The translations under genes were made by a program, and so were the position numbers. A stretch of DNA of 14,211 nt from Nitrospinota bacterium (GTDB lineage Bacteria; UBA8248). The notes beneath the pieces are model-generated. The model did not search any database. It had not been told where the DNA came from and saw nothing but the letters and a program-made list of their open reading frames with translations. Positions 6,962-14,211 of this stretch are shown piece after piece. The stretch spans positions 1 through 14,211 of the forward strand of contig DNYS01000259.1 in the NCBI GenBank assembly GCA_003506735.1. The letters run 5' to 3'. Position 1 is the stretch's first letter. Each line of letters opens with the position of its first letter.

Positions 6962-7576
6962 TTATTCCTTTTTGGGAGAGCCGAAGCGGTTTTCCTTGCC
7001 GCGAAGAAGCCGCCCGATGTTGGCCTGATGTCTCCAAATAATCAAGGCGGAAATTAGCGCCGCCACCCCGTTGGATCCGGACGGATAGCCTAGGAGTAAC
7101 CCTGCCAGGGGCACCGTGAGCGCCGCCAGGATGGAGCCTAGCGATACGTACTTCGTCGCGGCGACGGATGCGGCGAATACGGCCGCGGCCCACGCCGTCG
7201 GGCCCGGCAACATCAGGACAAATACTCCCAGGCCCGTGGCCACCCCCTTTCCCCCCTGAAAACCGGTGAACGGAGAGTACATGTGGCCCAGGACGGCCGC
7301 TGCGGCCGCAATTTCCCCGCCATAGGGGTTGCCGGGCGGGGCGGAGATCAGCCCCGGGATGATGGCGACGGCGGCCATCCCTTTGAGAATGTCCCCCGCC
7401 AATGTGAGCAACCCCGGGAGCCACCCGCTGGTTCTGAGAACATTGGTGGCCCCAATGTTGCCGCTTCCCGCCTGCCTCGGGTCGTCCTGCCCTAAAATCC
7501 GGGTAACGATGAGCCCAAAGGGGACCGCGCCCAGAAGGCTCGCCAGAAGAGCAATACCCACGAAAGATGGAGTCAA
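6962..7576 (-). CDS. plsY: Acyl-phosphate:glycerol-3-phosphate acyltransferase PlsY
   Basis: A 204-residue integral inner-membrane enzyme that transfers an acyl group from acyl-phosphate to glycerol-3-phosphate, giving lysophosphatidate, the first step of phospholipid synthesis. Seen: the three conserved loops, GSGNIGATN at 37-45, GDILKG at 61-66, and the LGHMYSPFTGFQGGKGVAT region at 96-114, separated by hydrophobic spans. The C-terminal RHQANIGRLLRGKENRFG segment (182-199) is typical. The TTG start overlaps the pgsA stop (TTGA), suggesting translational coupling; a GTG five codons later is an alternative start. The neighbouring pgsA acts later in the same pathway. Confidence 0.96.
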   Translation of the reverse strand: MTPSFVGIALLASLLGAVPFGLIVTRILGQDDPRQAGSGNIGATNVLRTSGWLPGLLTLAGDILKGMAAVAIIPGLISAPPGNPYGGEIAAAAAVLGHMYSPFTGFQGGKGVATGLGVFVLMLPGPTAWAAAVFAASVAATKYVSLGSILAALTVPLAGLLLGYPSGSNGVAALISALIIWRHQANIGRLLRGKENRFGSPKKE

Positions 7577-8202
7577 GTCAGTTCTCGTGCGATTTTGCGG
7601 AAATAATCAATGGCGGAAACAAGCGACACAATCATCGCCCCCCAAATGAGAATCGTTCCAACGGGAGGGAAGAGTTCGATTATCAATAATATAATAGCAG
7701 CGACCTCCAGCCCCATTTTGGCCTTGCCGATCGGGCTCGCAGCCACAACCAGGCCGTGATGAAGGGCAACGGCGCGCATGGCCGTTACCAGGAACTCTCT
7801 TCCGAGAAGGATTCCGACGACCCAGGCGTCCACTTTTCCCAATGCCACGAGAGGCAAGAGTGCCGCCATGATAAGAAGTTTGTCGGCGACGGGGTCGAGC
7901 AATTCACCCAGCGGGGTGATCTGCCCGTGTTTTCTGGCCAGATAGCCATCCAGCCAATCGGTCAGGGCGGCGGTAATAAAAATGGTGGCTGCGATGGTGC
8001 GTGAAGCCGGAGAGCCTTGGAGCAGGAACAATACCAACAGGGGCAGAATGAGGATTCGCGTCAAGGTCAACCAATTGGGGAGGGTTAGGCTGCCTTCTCC
8101 GCCGCTTGTGAGAATCAGGATGGCTGATTTGATCCAGCTGTTTTCCCGCTTCCGCTCCCGTTTATCCGGATGTCCGGCATCCGCCGGCCTTGTTTGCGTC
8201 AT
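7573..8202 (-). CDS. pgsA: CDP-diacylglycerol-glycerol-3-phosphate 3-phosphatidyltransferase PgsA
   Basis: A 209-residue membrane enzyme that makes phosphatidylglycerol-phosphate from CDP-diacylglycerol and glycerol-3-phosphate. The CDP-alcohol phosphotransferase motif is complete: Asp82, Asp85, Gly86, Ala89, Arg90, Gly99, Asp103 and Asp107, in the D-x2-D-G-x2-A-R-x8-G-x3-D-x3-D pattern. LPNWLTLTRI (41-50) is the usual beginning of the family, so the first 40 residues, which are charged, are an extra N-terminal extension or reflect a later true start. No good ATG, GTG or TTG lies just before LPNW, so the ATG at 8202 is kept. It starts 3 nt after the sigma-factor stop and overlaps plsY downstream. 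Confidence 0.95.
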   Translation of the reverse strand: MTQTRPADAGHPDKRERKRENSWIKSAILILTSGGEGSLTLPNWLTLTRILILPLLVLFLLQGSPASRTIAATIFITAALTDWLDGYLARKHGQITPLGELLDPVADKLLIMAALLPLVALGKVDAWVVGILLGREFLVTAMRAVALHHGLVVAASPIGKAKMGLEVAAIILLIIELFPPVGTILIWGAMIVSLVSAIDYFRKIARELT

Positions 8203-8205
8203 GTC

Positions 8206-9201
8206 TTATCTCAGGAAGTCCAGGAGGGTTTTGTTTTTCGCGCGCGCCCGAAATCGCCGAATCACCTTTTTCTCTATTTGCCGGATCCGCTCCCGGGAGA
8301 GGCCGATTTTCTGTCCGATTTCCTCAAGCGTCATGGGGTCGGCATCGAATCCAAACCGCATTCGGATAATTTCCTGCTCACGGGGCTCCAAATCCCGGAG
8401 GAGGTTGTCGATTTCATCGTGGAGCGAGTGTTGAAAAAGGTTTTCCTCTGCGGAGATAGAATTTTTTTCTTCGAGCATATCGAGATAGCTCGTATCGTCG
8501 GCCTCCGAGATGGGCGCGTCCAGCGAGAGATAAGTTCGGTTCGCCCGCAGGACGTTTTCGATGTTAGACACTTTTAACTTAAGGCTTTCGGCCAGTTCCT
8601 CGGTGGATGCTTCCCGGCCGAATTCCTGGCGCATGGCTCTGCGAGTGGCTGCGATCTTAGGCATCAGGCCAGCCTGCTTGATGGGGAGCCGCACCGTCCC
8701 CGTGTGATCGGCGATTGCGTGCATGATGCTCTGCCGAATCCACCATACGGCGTAGGTGATGAGTTTGAAGCCGCGCTCCGGGTCAAAGCGCCGGATGGCG
8801 TGAATCAGGCCGATATTTCCCTCATTGATTAAATCCTCCAGAGAAAGTCCGAAGCCCTTATAGCGATTAGCCACACTAACGACAAAGCGCAGGTTTGAGC
8901 GGACGAGTTGGTTGAATGCCTCTTCGTCCCCGTTTTTCACCTTGATGGCCAAAACGATTTCTTCCTCTCGAGTCAAAACGTTATATTTCCCGAGTTCCTG
9001 AAGGTAGAGCGAAAGAGGGTCTCTATCGGCTCCGAGATCCTGGGTATTTGAAAATTCAGTACTGGAAGACGCTTTTTTACCGGATGCGGTGGACCCTGAG
9101 ACCCGGCGGGCGCGGCCCTTTGGGGGGGAGGATTTGGAACGGTTCCTCTTGGCCGATTTTGGGTGTTTGGCCTTGCTGGTTGAAGAGCCTTTTTTGGGCA
9201 T
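8206..9201 (-). CDS. Sigma-70 family RNA polymerase sigma factor (RpoD/RpoS-like, group 2 type)
   Basis: A 331-residue sigma factor that directs RNA polymerase to -10/-35 promoters. Seen in order: a Lys/Ser/Arg-rich tail (1-50); region 1.2 (DPLSLYLQELGK, 61-72); region 2 at about 95-165, with the core-binding and -10-recognition helices (DLINEGNIGLIHAIRRFD, YAVWWIRQSI); region 3 (166-245); and region 4 with the helix-turn-helix at about 290-312 (LEEIGQKIGLSRERIRQIE). The short length and lack of the large non-conserved region point to a group 2 factor (RpoS-like or a second SigA-like). The primary sigma of the cell may lie elsewhere. It sits 61 nt after bamD and 3 nt before pgsA, apparently in one operon. 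A 7-nt C run on the coding strand lies in the basic tail (9122-9128). Confidence 0.93.
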   Translation of the reverse strand: MPKKGSSTSKAKHPKSAKRNRSKSSPPKGRARRVSGSTASGKKASSSTEFSNTQDLGADRDPLSLYLQELGKYNVLTREEEIVLAIKVKNGDEEAFNQLVRSNLRFVVSVANRYKGFGLSLEDLINEGNIGLIHAIRRFDPERGFKLITYAVWWIRQSIMHAIADHTGTVRLPIKQAGLMPKIAATRRAMRQEFGREASTEELAESLKLKVSNIENVLRANRTYLSLDAPISEADDTSYLDMLEEKNSISAEENLFQHSLHDEIDNLLRDLEPREQEIIRMRFGFDADPMTLEEIGQKIGLSRERIRQIEKKVIRRFRARAKNKTLLDFLR

Positions 9202-9262
9202 CCTTTTATCCCGCCGCTGACTCGATACGCTTCAGAACCCAGCAGTGGCGCCTGGGAAAATG

Positions 9263-10033
9263 TCAATTGTTTTTCGTCAATTCCAGGAGCCGGTCATATG
9301 CTTCCTGTGAAAATGGGCTCCTCGGATGCTCTATGATGAGTGTCCGGTACGTCTTGCCCGCCTTTTGGTAACTTTCCTCGAGCCGGAAACTTTCTCCGAG
9401 ATAAAAGATGGCCTCGGCCCGGATCTTTGGCAGATCGCGGTACTCTTTAATGATTTCTCGGAACCTGGGAATGGCCGAAACCCGCTGGCCACGCCTCAAA
9501 TAAAACCTGGCGATGAACAAGCTGCTTTTTCCGAGGATTTCGCGGATTTCGCGGATATTCTCCCTTGCCTGGCCCGCATATTTCGACTTGGGCGAATGCT
9601 TGACGAGTTCCTTGAAACTTTTCAGCGCTGCCTGGGCAAGTGATTGATCCCGGTCGAATGAGAGTATTTGATTGTAATCCGACATTCCGAGGTGGTAGTA
9701 CGCTCTGGATGTATGCGGGCTAAAACGGTAGCGCTTCACATATTCATGATATTGTTCCTTCGCTTCGATATATTGCTCCTCTTTGAAGTATGAATCGGCG
9801 AGGTTCAGGAGAGCTTCGCGGCGGTGTTTGCTGCCCGGGTATTCGCGAAGGAGCCGTTTGAATGCCTCTCTCGCAGCCTCGAAGCGCTCTGAGCGCAGAT
9901 CCTGTTGCCCCAGAATAAACAGTTCGCCCGGGGAGGCATTTTCTGTCGGGCGGGAAATGCATCCGGCGGCGAAAAACGCCGTCAGGAGCAGAAGAGCTAT
10001 GACATGGGTTCGGCTAAAGGGAAATCGCATCAT
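9263..10033 (-). CDS. bamD: Outer-membrane assembly lipoprotein BamD
   Basis: A 256-residue lipoprotein (from the ATG at 10033) of the BAM complex, which inserts beta-barrel proteins into the outer membrane. Seen: a signal peptide with hydrophobic core and lipobox FAAGC, mature Cys25, followed by repeated TPR-like helix pairs: ELFILGQQDL, AREAFKRLLREYPGS, ALLNLADSYFKEEQY, RAYYHLGMSDY and further pairs to the C-terminus. Length and fold match BamD (formerly ComL/YfiO). The frame extends upstream to a TTG at 10069, but the two adjacent ATGs at 10033 and 10030 give a normal signal peptide and are preferred. A GGAG lies about 15 nt upstream. It is first in the bamD-sigma-pgsA-plsY run, behind its own promoter. 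Confidence 0.9.
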   Translation of the reverse strand: MMRFPFSRTHVIALLLLTAFFAAGCISRPTENASPGELFILGQQDLRSERFEAAREAFKRLLREYPGSKHRREALLNLADSYFKEEQYIEAKEQYHEYVKRYRFSPHTSRAYYHLGMSDYNQILSFDRDQSLAQAALKSFKELVKHSPKSKYAGQARENIREIREILGKSSLFIARFYLRRGQRVSAIPRFREIIKEYRDLPKIRAEAIFYLGESFRLEESYQKAGKTYRTLIIEHPRSPFSQEAYDRLLELTKNN

Positions 10034-10130
10034 AATGTCGTGAGGGGGCTCCGGGGTGAATGGGATCAAATTGAGTAATAGGGAAAAGAAGGTTTTCGGG
10101 CGGCCATCTTCCCCCCCATTACCCGATCAA

Positions 10131-10160
10131 ATCTTAGGGGAGTCTCCGGATTGGTGTCAA
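10131..10160 (-). promoter_or_regulatory. Predicted sigma-70 promoter for the bamD operon
   Basis: Read on the minus strand, a consensus TTGACA (10155-10160) is followed after 18 nt by TAAGAT (10131-10136), which matches TATAAT at the key T, A, A and T positions. Transcription would start near 10124, giving a leader of about 90 nt before the bamD ATG. The leader contains a 7-nt G run (10111-10117 as C on the + strand). It likely drives bamD, the sigma gene, pgsA, plsY and perhaps the small membrane protein. Confidence 0.55.
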
Positions 10161-10589
10161 GGATTGGCGATTTTGGAAGGCCATAGGTATACCGCTGAAG
10201 GAAAAAGAATCTGATATCCCATGGTTGCCGGGTGACAAGCGCTATCAGAGCCGTTTGGCGATGTTCAAGCGATTTTTCGGTGGGGAGAGCCTGGACATCT
10301 CGGGGAAATCTCCAGCCAACCAGCGGTAGCGGGAATGGGGTAATTTTAGGACCGCGATCCGGAACCAGCGCGCATTTCCTGTAGTACGAGTTTCATCAAA
10401 AGGCGGTATGTTTCAGGCGCTGGTGGGAGGAACTCCCGGTGGCCAGGGGAAAGTTGTATTTGGAGAAGTCGGTTTCGAAAGTTTGAGGGAGTTTGCTGGG
10501 AATTGATGGTTCCGGATTTGAGAGGTCACTGGGACGACGGAGAGGGGGGGCCGAAACCGGCTTTGCCACCGGCCGGGTCGATTGACGCG
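10161..10589. other. Gap between the lytic transglycosylase and the bamD promoter
   Basis: No gene I can name. On the + strand a frame is open from 10330 to a TGA at 10504-10506, and its only ATG (10408) would give a 32-residue Gly-rich peptide. AGGCGG lies just ahead of this ATG, but too close for a normal ribosome binding site. A second 22-residue ATG frame starts at 10261. On the minus strand I see no long frame. A GC-rich inverted segment around 10557-10578 (CCGGC and GCCGG) follows the transglycosylase stop and could contribute to termination, but it has no T run. Confidence 0.35.
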
Positions 10590-12200
10590 CTACTGGGAAA
10601 TACGAAGCCGGTTGCCGGGAAAGATTTTTGCCGGCATCTTAAGACCGTTCAAGCGGAGGATTTGATTCGTGGATACCCCGTAGCGCCGGGCGATAATCCA
10701 GACATTTTCCCCCGGTCCCACGATGTGGTGGGATATGGGATGTTTCCCGGCGCCGTTTCTTGAATTTCCGTCGTGGCTCCGAGAGCCGTTTCGAGAGGTT
10801 CTCCCCACCCCACCTTCGGAAATTCCCTTGACGCGGTGGAGGGATACTCTGAGTGTTTTCTTGGGTTTGGGGAGCAGGATTCGCATGCCGACCCGGAGTC
10901 GTCTGGGATCCAGGTGGGCATTGAGTTCCAGGAGTATTTTGAGCGGAACGCCATACCGGCGCGCGAGCCCCCCGAATGTGTCGCCGGGAAGAATTCGGTA
11001 GCGGCCCGAGTCCGGAAGGTACTCTGTGGGCGATTTGGCGAGAATTTCCAAAAACCGTTCCGCTGTTCCGGTCGGCAGATGGAGTAAGTGTCCCTTGAGC
11101 GGGGGCGTAATTCGCCAACGAAGTTCGGTATTGAGGTCTGTGATCTGTTTTAGGGGAACGCCCGCCATCCGGGCGATGCTCTTGAGACTCATCCCTCTGG
11201 GGAGAGAAACCGTATCGTATCGGAGGGGCTTGGCATATTCGATTCCCGAGAAACCGAATACCTCGGGATTTTTGGCGATGATCAATCCCGCCAGAAATTT
11301 GGGGACATAGTTCTTCGTTTCGTTCGGGATATGGCGCGTATGGGCCAGGGCCCAGTAGGATTTCCTGCCGGTCCTCCGAAGGGCCCGGCGAATTCGGTTT
11401 TCTCCGCTGTTGTAGGCGGCGAGTGCGAGGTACCAGTCGCCGAATTCGGTATAGAGCCGGGAGAGCAATGAGGCGGCCGCAATGGTGGCCTTAATCGGGT
11501 CCCGGCGTTCATCAAGGTAGCGGCCCACCTTGAGGCCGCTGTTCCGTGCGGTAGCACGCATAAACTGCCAAGGCCCGACCGCTCCCGCCCGCGAGCGGGC
11601 CCGAAGGCTGAATCCGCTTTCGATAAGGGATAAGTAAACGAGATCCTCGGGAATCTGGTTGGCTCTGAAGATATCACGGAACCTTTCGATGTACCGACCG
11701 CCACGTTGGAGCCATATGGTGAAATTCGAACGTCCCGGACCGGTAAAATAATCAATCCACTTATCGACGGCGGCATTTCGGACGAGAGGGATATCATAGG
11801 TAAATGGCGTGGGCGGACGTCCCGCGGAGAGGCCGCGGCCTTCCCTTTTGGGCGTAATTCGCTCTTCCTTTTCGGCTGAATCGGGCAAATCGAGCACGAG
11901 ATCGTGCGGCGAGATGGGAGTTCTGGAAATGGCCGGGCCGGGGTTTTCCTGATTGACCTCCGGCCGGGACGATGGTCCGAGGGTAGCTGGCGATTGGGTG
12001 GGAGATGTCATTGCCCGACTCGGGATGGGGGAAGCGGGAATGCGGGCCCGGGGACTCTGTGTCGGTCCTTTTTTGGTTTGAATTGTGGGAGATGGCCGAG
12101 TGTTGGGGGGTCCTTTCGAGACCACAGCCCCCCCCGCTGTACATCCCACAGACAATAACAGGGGCCACACAAGGTTACCCTGCCAGGAATATTTGGACAT
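10590..12200 (-). CDS. mltD: LysM-containing lytic murein transglycosylase (MltD-like)
   Basis: A 536-residue envelope enzyme that cleaves peptidoglycan, forming 1,6-anhydro-muramic ends. Seen: a short hydrophobic N-terminus with a possible lipobox ending at Cys20 (LSVGC, imperfect at -3); a long Pro/Ser/Thr-rich linker (about 30-130); an SLT domain at about 175-300 with catalytic Glu194 in SLIESGF, GPWQFM (209-214) and AYNSGENRI (262-270); and then LysM modules at 400-444 (YRILPGDTF) and 490-534 (HHIVGPGENV), with a degenerate third at about 328-376. SLT plus C-terminal LysM is the MltD architecture. The ATG at 12200 lies about 55 nt from the start predicted from a strong promoter. A coding-strand G8 run (12128-12135) falls just after the lipobox. 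Confidence 0.92.
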   Translation of the reverse strand: MSKYSWQGNLVWPLLLSVGCTAGGAVVSKGPPNTRPSPTIQTKKGPTQSPRARIPASPIPSRAMTSPTQSPATLGPSSRPEVNQENPGPAISRTPISPHDLVLDLPDSAEKEERITPKREGRGLSAGRPPTPFTYDIPLVRNAAVDKWIDYFTGPGRSNFTIWLQRGGRYIERFRDIFRANQIPEDLVYLSLIESGFSLRARSRAGAVGPWQFMRATARNSGLKVGRYLDERRDPIKATIAAASLLSRLYTEFGDWYLALAAYNSGENRIRRALRRTGRKSYWALAHTRHIPNETKNYVPKFLAGLIIAKNPEVFGFSGIEYAKPLRYDTVSLPRGMSLKSIARMAGVPLKQITDLNTELRWRITPPLKGHLLHLPTGTAERFLEILAKSPTEYLPDSGRYRILPGDTFGGLARRYGVPLKILLELNAHLDPRRLRVGMRILLPKPKKTLRVSLHRVKGISEGGVGRTSRNGSRSHDGNSRNGAGKHPISHHIVGPGENVWIIARRYGVSTNQILRLNGLKMPAKIFPGNRLRISQ

Positions 12201-12261
12201 AAAAAATCACTCGATTCTAAATTCTATTATAGGGCGATATCTTGGGAGGAGTTCTATTTGA

Positions 12262-12290
12262 ATAATACCCGTTGGCATTTCGGAGGTCAA
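12262..12290 (-). promoter_or_regulatory. Predicted sigma-70 promoter for the lytic transglycosylase gene
   Basis: On the minus strand TTGACC (12285-12290, 5 of 6 consensus) is followed by exactly 17 nt and then TATTAT (12262-12267, 5 of 6). It lies between the purF stop and the transglycosylase start, with a predicted start near 12255. This is the best promoter match I found and argues that the transglycosylase is transcribed apart from purL-purF. Confidence 0.65.
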
Positions 12291-12354
12291 TTCAGATGTG
12301 AAAGTGGGTTGGCGGAATATTGGTCTGATTGGGCGCATCGGCTATTCGATTTAA

Positions 12355-13797
12355 TTAGCCCCTGTGCTCGGTTGTCCTGGATTCACGAAAAAGGAGGAGC
12401 TGAGCGTCCTCAAATTCGACCGGTATGGGATATTCACCGGTAAAGCACGAAGAACAAAACTCATCCTTGCGGGGAGCAACACATTTGAAGAGACCATCTA
12501 GGCTCAAATAGGCAAGGGAATCGGCAAGCATGTGGGCGCGTATCTCCTCAACGGATTGCGATGAGGCAATCAGCTCTTCATGGGTGGGCATGTCGATTCC
12601 GAAGTAGCACGGGTTCGTAATCGGAGGGGAACTGATTCTCATGTGCACCTCTTTAGCTCCCGCGTGCCGGATCATTTCCACAATTTTTCGGCTGGTTGTT
12701 CCTCGAACGATGGAATCATCTACCACCACGATACGCTTGCCATCGAGAAATGAGGGCAACGGATTGAGCTTTACCTTGACGCCAAAGTGGCGGATGGCGT
12801 TTTGCGGTTCGATAAATGTGCGATCGACGTAATGGTTCCGGACCAGCCCAATCTCCATGGGCAGGCCCGATTCCGCGGCATATCCGGTGGCAGCGGCGAG
12901 CCCCGAGTCGGGGACGGGAATCACCATATCGGCTTCGACCGGATTTTCCCTGGCCAATTGGACTCCGAGTTCTCTCCGGACGGAATAAACATCGTCGCCG
13001 AATATATGGCTGTCAGGCCTGGCGAAATAGATGAACTCGAAAATGCACTGCCTGGGTTGGGTCGCTGGGAATGGGAAAATGCTCCGGGGGCCTTGGGCGT
13101 CGATAACGATCATCTCGCCCGGAAGAATTTCCCGCTCGAAATCGGCTTCGATGAGATCCAGGGCACAGGTTTCACTCGCTAGAATCCAGGTGGGCTTTCC
13201 CTTGGTGTGGTTCATCTTTCCTAAAACCAGGGGACGAAATCCATGCGCATCACGGACGCCGATGAGGAGATCGCGTGTCATCATAGTGAGGGTAAACGCT
13301 CCTTCGAGCCGGGTGAGCGCATCCGCGATGGCAAGTTCGGCGTCCTCCTCGCTGGAGCGGGCGATCAGGTGGAGGATCACTTCGCTGTCCGTCGTGCTCC
13401 TGAAAATGGATCCCGCATCTTCAAGTTCTTTTTGAAGGCGGGCGGCATTCGTGAGATTGCCGTTGTGGCCGAGGGCGATAATTCCGCGCGAGTGATCGAC
13501 GAGAAAGGGTTGTGCGTTGGAAATTTGAGACTGGCCAGCTGTGGAGTATCGATTATGGCCAATGGCAAGATGTCCGCTTAACCTGGAAAGGCGATCCTCG
13601 TCGAAAATTTCTGCAACGCGGCCCATTCCGATTTCGCTGTGCACCCTCTCGCCATCAGAGGCTACGATGCCCGCGCTCTCCTGGCCCCTGTGTTGGAGAG
13701 CGTACAGTCCCAGATAGGTGAGGTTGGCCGCCTCGGAATGACCGTAGATACCGAATACGGCGCATGATTCATGGACACATTCATCGGCCATGGGCAT
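12355..13797 (-). CDS. purF: Amidophosphoribosyltransferase PurF
   Basis: A 480-residue cytoplasmic enzyme that converts PRPP and glutamine to phosphoribosylamine, the committed step of purine synthesis. Seen: an 11-residue propeptide before the nucleophile Cys12 (SCAVFGIYG), so the protein should be self-processed; the class II glutaminase domain with HNRYSTAG (81-88) and HNGNLTN (111-117); the PRPP-binding loop VVVDDSIVRGTTS (357-369); and four cysteines, Cys251, Cys397, Cys448 and Cys451, in the positions of the 4Fe-4S ligands of the Bacillus-type enzyme. The length is normal. It begins on the A of the purL stop (TGATG), so the two are translationally coupled. Confidence 0.97.
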   Translation of the reverse strand: MPMADECVHESCAVFGIYGHSEAANLTYLGLYALQHRGQESAGIVASDGERVHSEIGMGRVAEIFDEDRLSRLSGHLAIGHNRYSTAGQSQISNAQPFLVDHSRGIIALGHNGNLTNAARLQKELEDAGSIFRSTTDSEVILHLIARSSEEDAELAIADALTRLEGAFTLTMMTRDLLIGVRDAHGFRPLVLGKMNHTKGKPTWILASETCALDLIEADFEREILPGEMIVIDAQGPRSIFPFPATQPRQCIFEFIYFARPDSHIFGDDVYSVRRELGVQLARENPVEADMVIPVPDSGLAAATGYAAESGLPMEIGLVRNHYVDRTFIEPQNAIRHFGVKVKLNPLPSFLDGKRIVVVDDSIVRGTTSRKIVEMIRHAGAKEVHMRISSPPITNPCYFGIDMPTHEELIASSQSVEEIRAHMLADSLAYLSLDGLFKCVAPRKDEFCSSCFTGEYPIPVEFEDAQLLLFRESRTTEHRG

Positions 13798-14211
13798 CAG
13801 AGGATATCTCCCAGCGCGCCGCTCCAGGCGGCAATTAAGTCATTCATTTCCAGTTCCATGGCAAGTTGACCGTCGGGCGCTTCAACACGGAGAACACCAT
13901 GTGCCGTCCGTCCGATCTGAAGGCAGCTAACCTCCCGAAGTTCCGTCATTTCCCTGAATTTTACAAACGATTCGGGAGAGGCTGAAATGAGAATTCTGGA
14001 CGCGGCCTCGCCAAAGAAAAGACCGTCGAGCCGACCCTCGCCCTGGGGTATTCGGACCTCGGCGCCGAAGCCTGATTGGGGAGAGGCCAGTGCGGATTCG
14101 GCAAGTGCGGTTCCCAGTCCTCCGTCTGAGAGGTCATGTGCTGAAGCCAGGAGGCCGGCGGCGATCGCTTCGCGGCAAAGTCCTTGGACGGCCGCCTCGG
14201 ATTCGATTGAA
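13797..14211 (-). CDS. purL: Phosphoribosylformylglycinamidine synthase PurL, C-terminal part
   Basis: The last 137 codons of a gene that enters from beyond the right edge. The product makes formylglycinamidine ribonucleotide from FGAR, ATP and ammonia or glutamine in purine synthesis. Seen: SAHDLSDGGLGTALAE, the conserved PurL/PurM-fold motif, then LFFGEAASRILIS, another PurL signature, and a normal-looking C-terminus ending ALGDIL before TGA at 13797-13799. Whether it is the small-type PurL (with separate PurQ and PurS) or the large fused form cannot be told because the front is missing, though the lack of a glutaminase domain at the C-terminus points to the small type. The TGA shares its last base with the purF ATG. 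Confidence 0.95.
   Translation of the reverse strand, partial: SIESEAAVQGLCREAIAAGLLASAHDLSDGGLGTALAESALASPQSGFGAEVRIPQGEGRLDGLFFGEAASRILISASPESFVKFREMTELREVSCLQIGRTAHGVLRVEAPDGQLAMELEMNDLIAAWSGALGDIL

Noticed and set aside
6681..7424. 247-residue minus frame overlapping plsY and the small membrane-protein gene
   Set aside because: Out-of-frame shadow rich in Gly, Arg and His; plsY has complete family motifs in the other frame.

Overview
The window reads as ordinary chromosome from a diderm (Gram-negative-type) bacterium with moderately high GC. The evidence for an outer membrane is a BamD lipoprotein and a LysM lytic transglycosylase. A CCA-encoding tRNA-Leu, an Fe-S type PurF, PlsY/PgsA lipid synthesis and an archaeal/thermophile-style trehalose synthase (TreT) fit an uncultivated Deltaproteobacteria-, Nitrospinota- or Tectomicrobia-like lineage. 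I cannot fix the taxon from sequence alone. There are no insertion sequences, CRISPR arrays, phage genes or obvious transfer scars.

Layout. 1-352 has no gene I can support (possible end of a gene at the extreme left). 353-440 is tRNA-Leu(CAA). 513-1178 (+) is a HAD phosphatase that converges, with a 4-nt overlap, on a large MscS-family channel (1175-3502, -). A 242-nt divergent region with long inverted-repeat arms follows. Then comes a tightly coupled + strand operon (3745-6460): a DUF5752-like protein, the trehalose synthase TreT and an OtsB-type phosphatase, joined by ATGA and GTGA overlaps. From 6533 to the right end everything is on the minus strand. In transcription order these are purL (partial) and purF (TGATG junction); a lytic transglycosylase with its own strong sigma-70 promoter; a 520-nt gap carrying a promoter; and then bamD, a sigma-70 family factor, pgsA, plsY and a small membrane protein.

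How the parts fit. The mechanosensitive channel and the trehalose operon face away from each other across a shared regulatory region, which suggests an osmotic-response locus (solute release versus solute synthesis). The bamD-sigma-pgsA-plsY run groups outer-membrane assembly and phospholipid synthesis with a sigma factor. purL-purF is de novo purine synthesis.

I did not find a clearly undescribed system. The points most worth following are the DUF5752-TreT-OtsB trio without OtsA, the internal duplication in the DUF5752-like protein, the 19-nt inverted repeats between mscS and the trehalose operon, the sigma factor's very basic N-terminus, and several G/C homopolymer runs inside coding sequence.
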